Assembly: GCF_000011365.1 (NCBI RefSeq)
Contig: NC_004463.1
Location: 5,132,001 to 5,196,000, forward strand
DNA: 64,000 bases
Reading direction: 5' to 3'
From: Bradyrhizobium diazoefficiens USDA 110
Lineage (GTDB): Bacteria; Pseudomonadota; Alphaproteobacteria; Rhizobiales; Xanthobacteraceae
Shown: one piece after another, positions 62,459 through 64,000 of the stretch
How the letters are laid out: every line of letters begins with the position of its first letter
Position numbering within the stretch: the first letter of the stretch is position 1
Notes under the pieces: model-generated
Told to the model about the DNA's origin: nothing
Database searches by the model: none
Seen by the model: only the letters and a program-made list of their open reading frames with translations
Translations under genes and position numbers: made by a program

Positions 62459-62923
62459 TCATTCCGCGTCCGCCGCCATCCGCGCCTTGACGATCTTGTC
62501 CGGGTTCTGCACCGGCTCGCCGCGCTTGATCTTGTCGACGTTCTCCATGCCCTCGGTGACCTTGCCCCACACCGTGTACTGGTTGTCGAGGAAGCGGGCG
62601 TCGTCGAAGCAGATGAAGAACTGGCTGTCGCCGGAATCGGGGCTTGCTGCGCGCGCCATCGAGGTGGTGCCGCGCACATGCGGCTCCTTGTTGAACTCGG
62701 CCTTCAGCTTCTTGCCGGAGCCGCCGGTGCCGGTGCCCTGCGGGCAGCCGGTCTGGGCCATGAAGCCCTCGATCACGCGGTGGAACACGATGCCGTCGTA
62801 AAAGCCTTCGCGGACCAGCTCCTTGATGCGCGCGACATGGCCGGGTGCGAGGTCGGGCCGCATCTCGATGGTGACGGGGCCCTGTGTGGTCTCGAGGATC
62901 AATGTGTTTTCGGTGACGCTCAT
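62459..62923 (-). CDS. cytoplasmic peptidyl-prolyl isomerase (cyclophilin)
   Basis: A 154-aa cyclophilin. FYDGIVFHRVIEGFMAQTGC and GDSQFFICFDDARFLDNQYT are the active-site segments (Arg, Phe, Gln present). No signal peptide. The ATG overlaps the stop of the gene at 62920 (ATGA). Confidence 0.94.
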   Translation of the reverse strand: MSVTENTLILETTQGPVTIEMRPDLAPGHVARIKELVREGFYDGIVFHRVIEGFMAQTGCPQGTGTGGSGKKLKAEFNKEPHVRGTTSMARAASPDSGDSQFFICFDDARFLDNQYTVWGKVTEGMENVDKIKRGEPVQNPDKIVKARMAADAE

Positions 62924-63330
62924 GCTCGTCTCTCTTGCGTTGGAGGTGAAGTCTTACGGCTGCGGAACTGGATCGCGAATGGACGCCCCGCGGCGGCGCC
63001 GGCCATTGCATCGGTAAATGGCATCGGCGTGCAGCGTTGCAACGCCTCCATCACCGCGATCCGGTATTGCAGCCGGTCATCGTCGGAGGCATCCGCGGAT
63101 TCATAGGTAATCCTCGGATGGCCCAGAATGTTTCCGGACCGGTTAAAGCTCACGACGACGGTGATGTCGAGTGGGCGAGCCTTGGCGGCCGGAGGTGGTT
63201 TCCAGCAGGTGCGCAGATGCCGGAAGACGTCCTGGATGGTGTTGACCTGCGCGTCCTCGGCGGCCGCGCCGCAGATGCCGGCAAGCAGCACCGCGGCAGC
63301 CAGCAGAAGCTTGTCGCCGCAGCGCGCCAT
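62920..63330 (-). CDS. secreted hypothetical protein (TonB C-terminal-like)
   Basis: A 136-aa protein. Signal KLLLAAAVLLAGICGAAA, then RPLDITVVVSFNRSGNILGH and MEALQRCTPMPFTDAMAGAA, like the TonB C-terminal fold. It lies between two cyclophilin genes and overlaps the next ATG. Confidence 0.7.
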   Translation of the reverse strand: MARCGDKLLLAAAVLLAGICGAAAEDAQVNTIQDVFRHLRTCWKPPPAAKARPLDITVVVSFNRSGNILGHPRITYESADASDDDRLQYRIAVMEALQRCTPMPFTDAMAGAAAGRPFAIQFRSRKTSPPTQERRA

Positions 63331-63342
63331 CGCCTTCTCCCA

Positions 63343-63918
63343 TTATTTGATGTCGGAGGCGACCTGCACCTTCACCATCTTGTCGGGATCGGTAACGGTG
63401 CCGCTCGGCGAACCGGCCGGTGCCTTCTTCAGCTTGTCGACGACGTCCATGCCCTGCACGACCTCGCCGATCACGGTGTAATTGTTGTCGAGGCTGCCGC
63501 CGTCCGCGAACATGATGAAGAACTGCGAGTTGGCGGTATCGACGCTGTCGCCGCGCCGGGCCATGCCGACGATGCCGCGCGCGAAGTGCACCTTGGAGAA
63601 TTCCTGCTTCAGGTTCGGATATTTCGAGCCGCCCGTGCCGTTGAAATTCTGGCCGTCGCCGGTCTGCGCCATGAAGCCGTCCATGACGCGGTGGAACGGC
63701 ACATTGTTGTAGAAGCCCTCGCGCGCGAGCTGCTTGATGCGCTCGGCGTGCTGGGGCGCAAGATCGGTCCGCAGCTTGATGACGATGCGGCCCTTGGTGG
63801 TGTCGATGACGATCGCGTTGGCCTTGTCGAGGCCGGCCGACAGGGTCTGTGCGCCCGCCGGGACCGCGCCAACGAGCGCGGCAAAGATCGTGGCAAGAAT
63901 TGCGAGACGACGGATCAT
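63343..63918 (-). CDS. periplasmic peptidyl-prolyl isomerase (cyclophilin)
   Basis: A 191-aa cyclophilin with signal peptide ILATIFAALVGAVPAGAQ. Active segments FYNNVPFHRVMDGFMAQTGD and NSQFFIMFADGGSLDNNYT. Exported counterpart of the gene at 62459; probably a tandem duplication plus a signal sequence. All three genes form one operon. Confidence 0.93.
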   Translation of the reverse strand: MIRRLAILATIFAALVGAVPAGAQTLSAGLDKANAIVIDTTKGRIVIKLRTDLAPQHAERIKQLAREGFYNNVPFHRVMDGFMAQTGDGQNFNGTGGSKYPNLKQEFSKVHFARGIVGMARRGDSVDTANSQFFIMFADGGSLDNNYTVIGEVVQGMDVVDKLKKAPAGSPSGTVTDPDKMVKVQVASDIK

Positions 63919-63955
63919 GAAAACTCCGGATCAGGTGAGATGAAGAAGCGCGCCG

Positions 63956-64000
63956 TTATCCGGCGAATTTGGCCTTGAGCAGACTGGCTACGAGCGGCGG
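63956..64000 (-). CDS. 3' end of probable coaD (phosphopantetheine adenylyltransferase), partial
   Basis: Only PPLVASLLKAKFAG and TAA are visible. The PPLVA motif and this gene order (coaD before two cyclophilin genes) suit CoaD, but so short a piece cannot prove it. Confidence 0.4.
   Translation of the reverse strand, partial: PPLVASLLKAKFAG

Noticed and set aside
1..64000. CRISPR array or phage genes.
   Set aside because: No regularly spaced repeats, Cas proteins, capsid or terminase genes were seen.

Overview
The window is a 64 kb piece of a high-GC alphaproteobacterial chromosome, most likely Bradyrhizobium or a close relative. The grounds are codon use, the many small rhizobial-type secreted proteins, the FixK-type operators and the dispersed palindromic repeats. 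It falls into three parts.

Region 1 (about 1-29.8 kb) is an accessory stress / low-oxygen island. It holds an ABC exporter (permease plus HlyD adaptor), an orphan GroEL, a ChaB-like protein, an Hsp20, several CBS-domain proteins, a HtrA-like lipoprotein protease, a di-heme cytochrome c, a universal stress protein, a host-attachment-family protein, a NUDIX gene, a fusion of isoaspartyl methyltransferase with an erythromycin-esterase domain, a nitroreductase, a CbpA/CbpM co-chaperone pair, PEP synthase, an agarase-like glycosidase, and an operon of GH1 beta-glucosidase, glucokinase, PfkB and an ABC membrane domain. Nine 14-bp sites of the form TTGA-N6-TCAA (the FixK/FNR pattern) sit upstream of these genes, most at a distance that would put the site near -41.5. 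This suggests one oxygen-responsive regulon. In content it resembles the mycobacterial DosR dormancy regulon. Two insertion sequences have broken genes in it: an IS630-type element splits a CBS gene and an IS5/IS1182-like element splits the NUDIX gene.

Region 2 (about 29.3-34.6 kb) is a decayed border. The ABC transporter lacks its ATPase domain, and it abuts a frameshifted, truncated membrane-protein gene on the other strand. A 45-nt 3' fragment of a tRNA-Lys lies at 30315-30359 and looks like an attR left by integration of an element to its left. Two broken copies of one small gene and a few small hypothetical genes follow. A short element with a tiny ORF and a terminator occurs at 33.7 kb and again at 38.1 kb and may be a small-RNA family.

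Region 3 (about 34.6-64 kb) is ordinary chromosomal backbone: mfd-like repair helicase, AI-2E family permease, porin-like beta-barrel, XRE regulator with a divergent flavin/PPOX protein, acetoacetyl-CoA synthetase, formyltransferase-like protein, RidA, EamA permease, metacaspase, cysK with a BrnA-like gene, tgt, a patatin lipoprotein, a TetR regulator, a PepSY protein, asd, an acyltransferase, queA, two peptidyl-prolyl isomerases and the end of a probable coaD. Points of interest are a threonine-rich leader peptide plus terminator ahead of asd, a Tgt with no visible zinc ligands, and twin TetR-type operators flanking the patatin-tetR unit.
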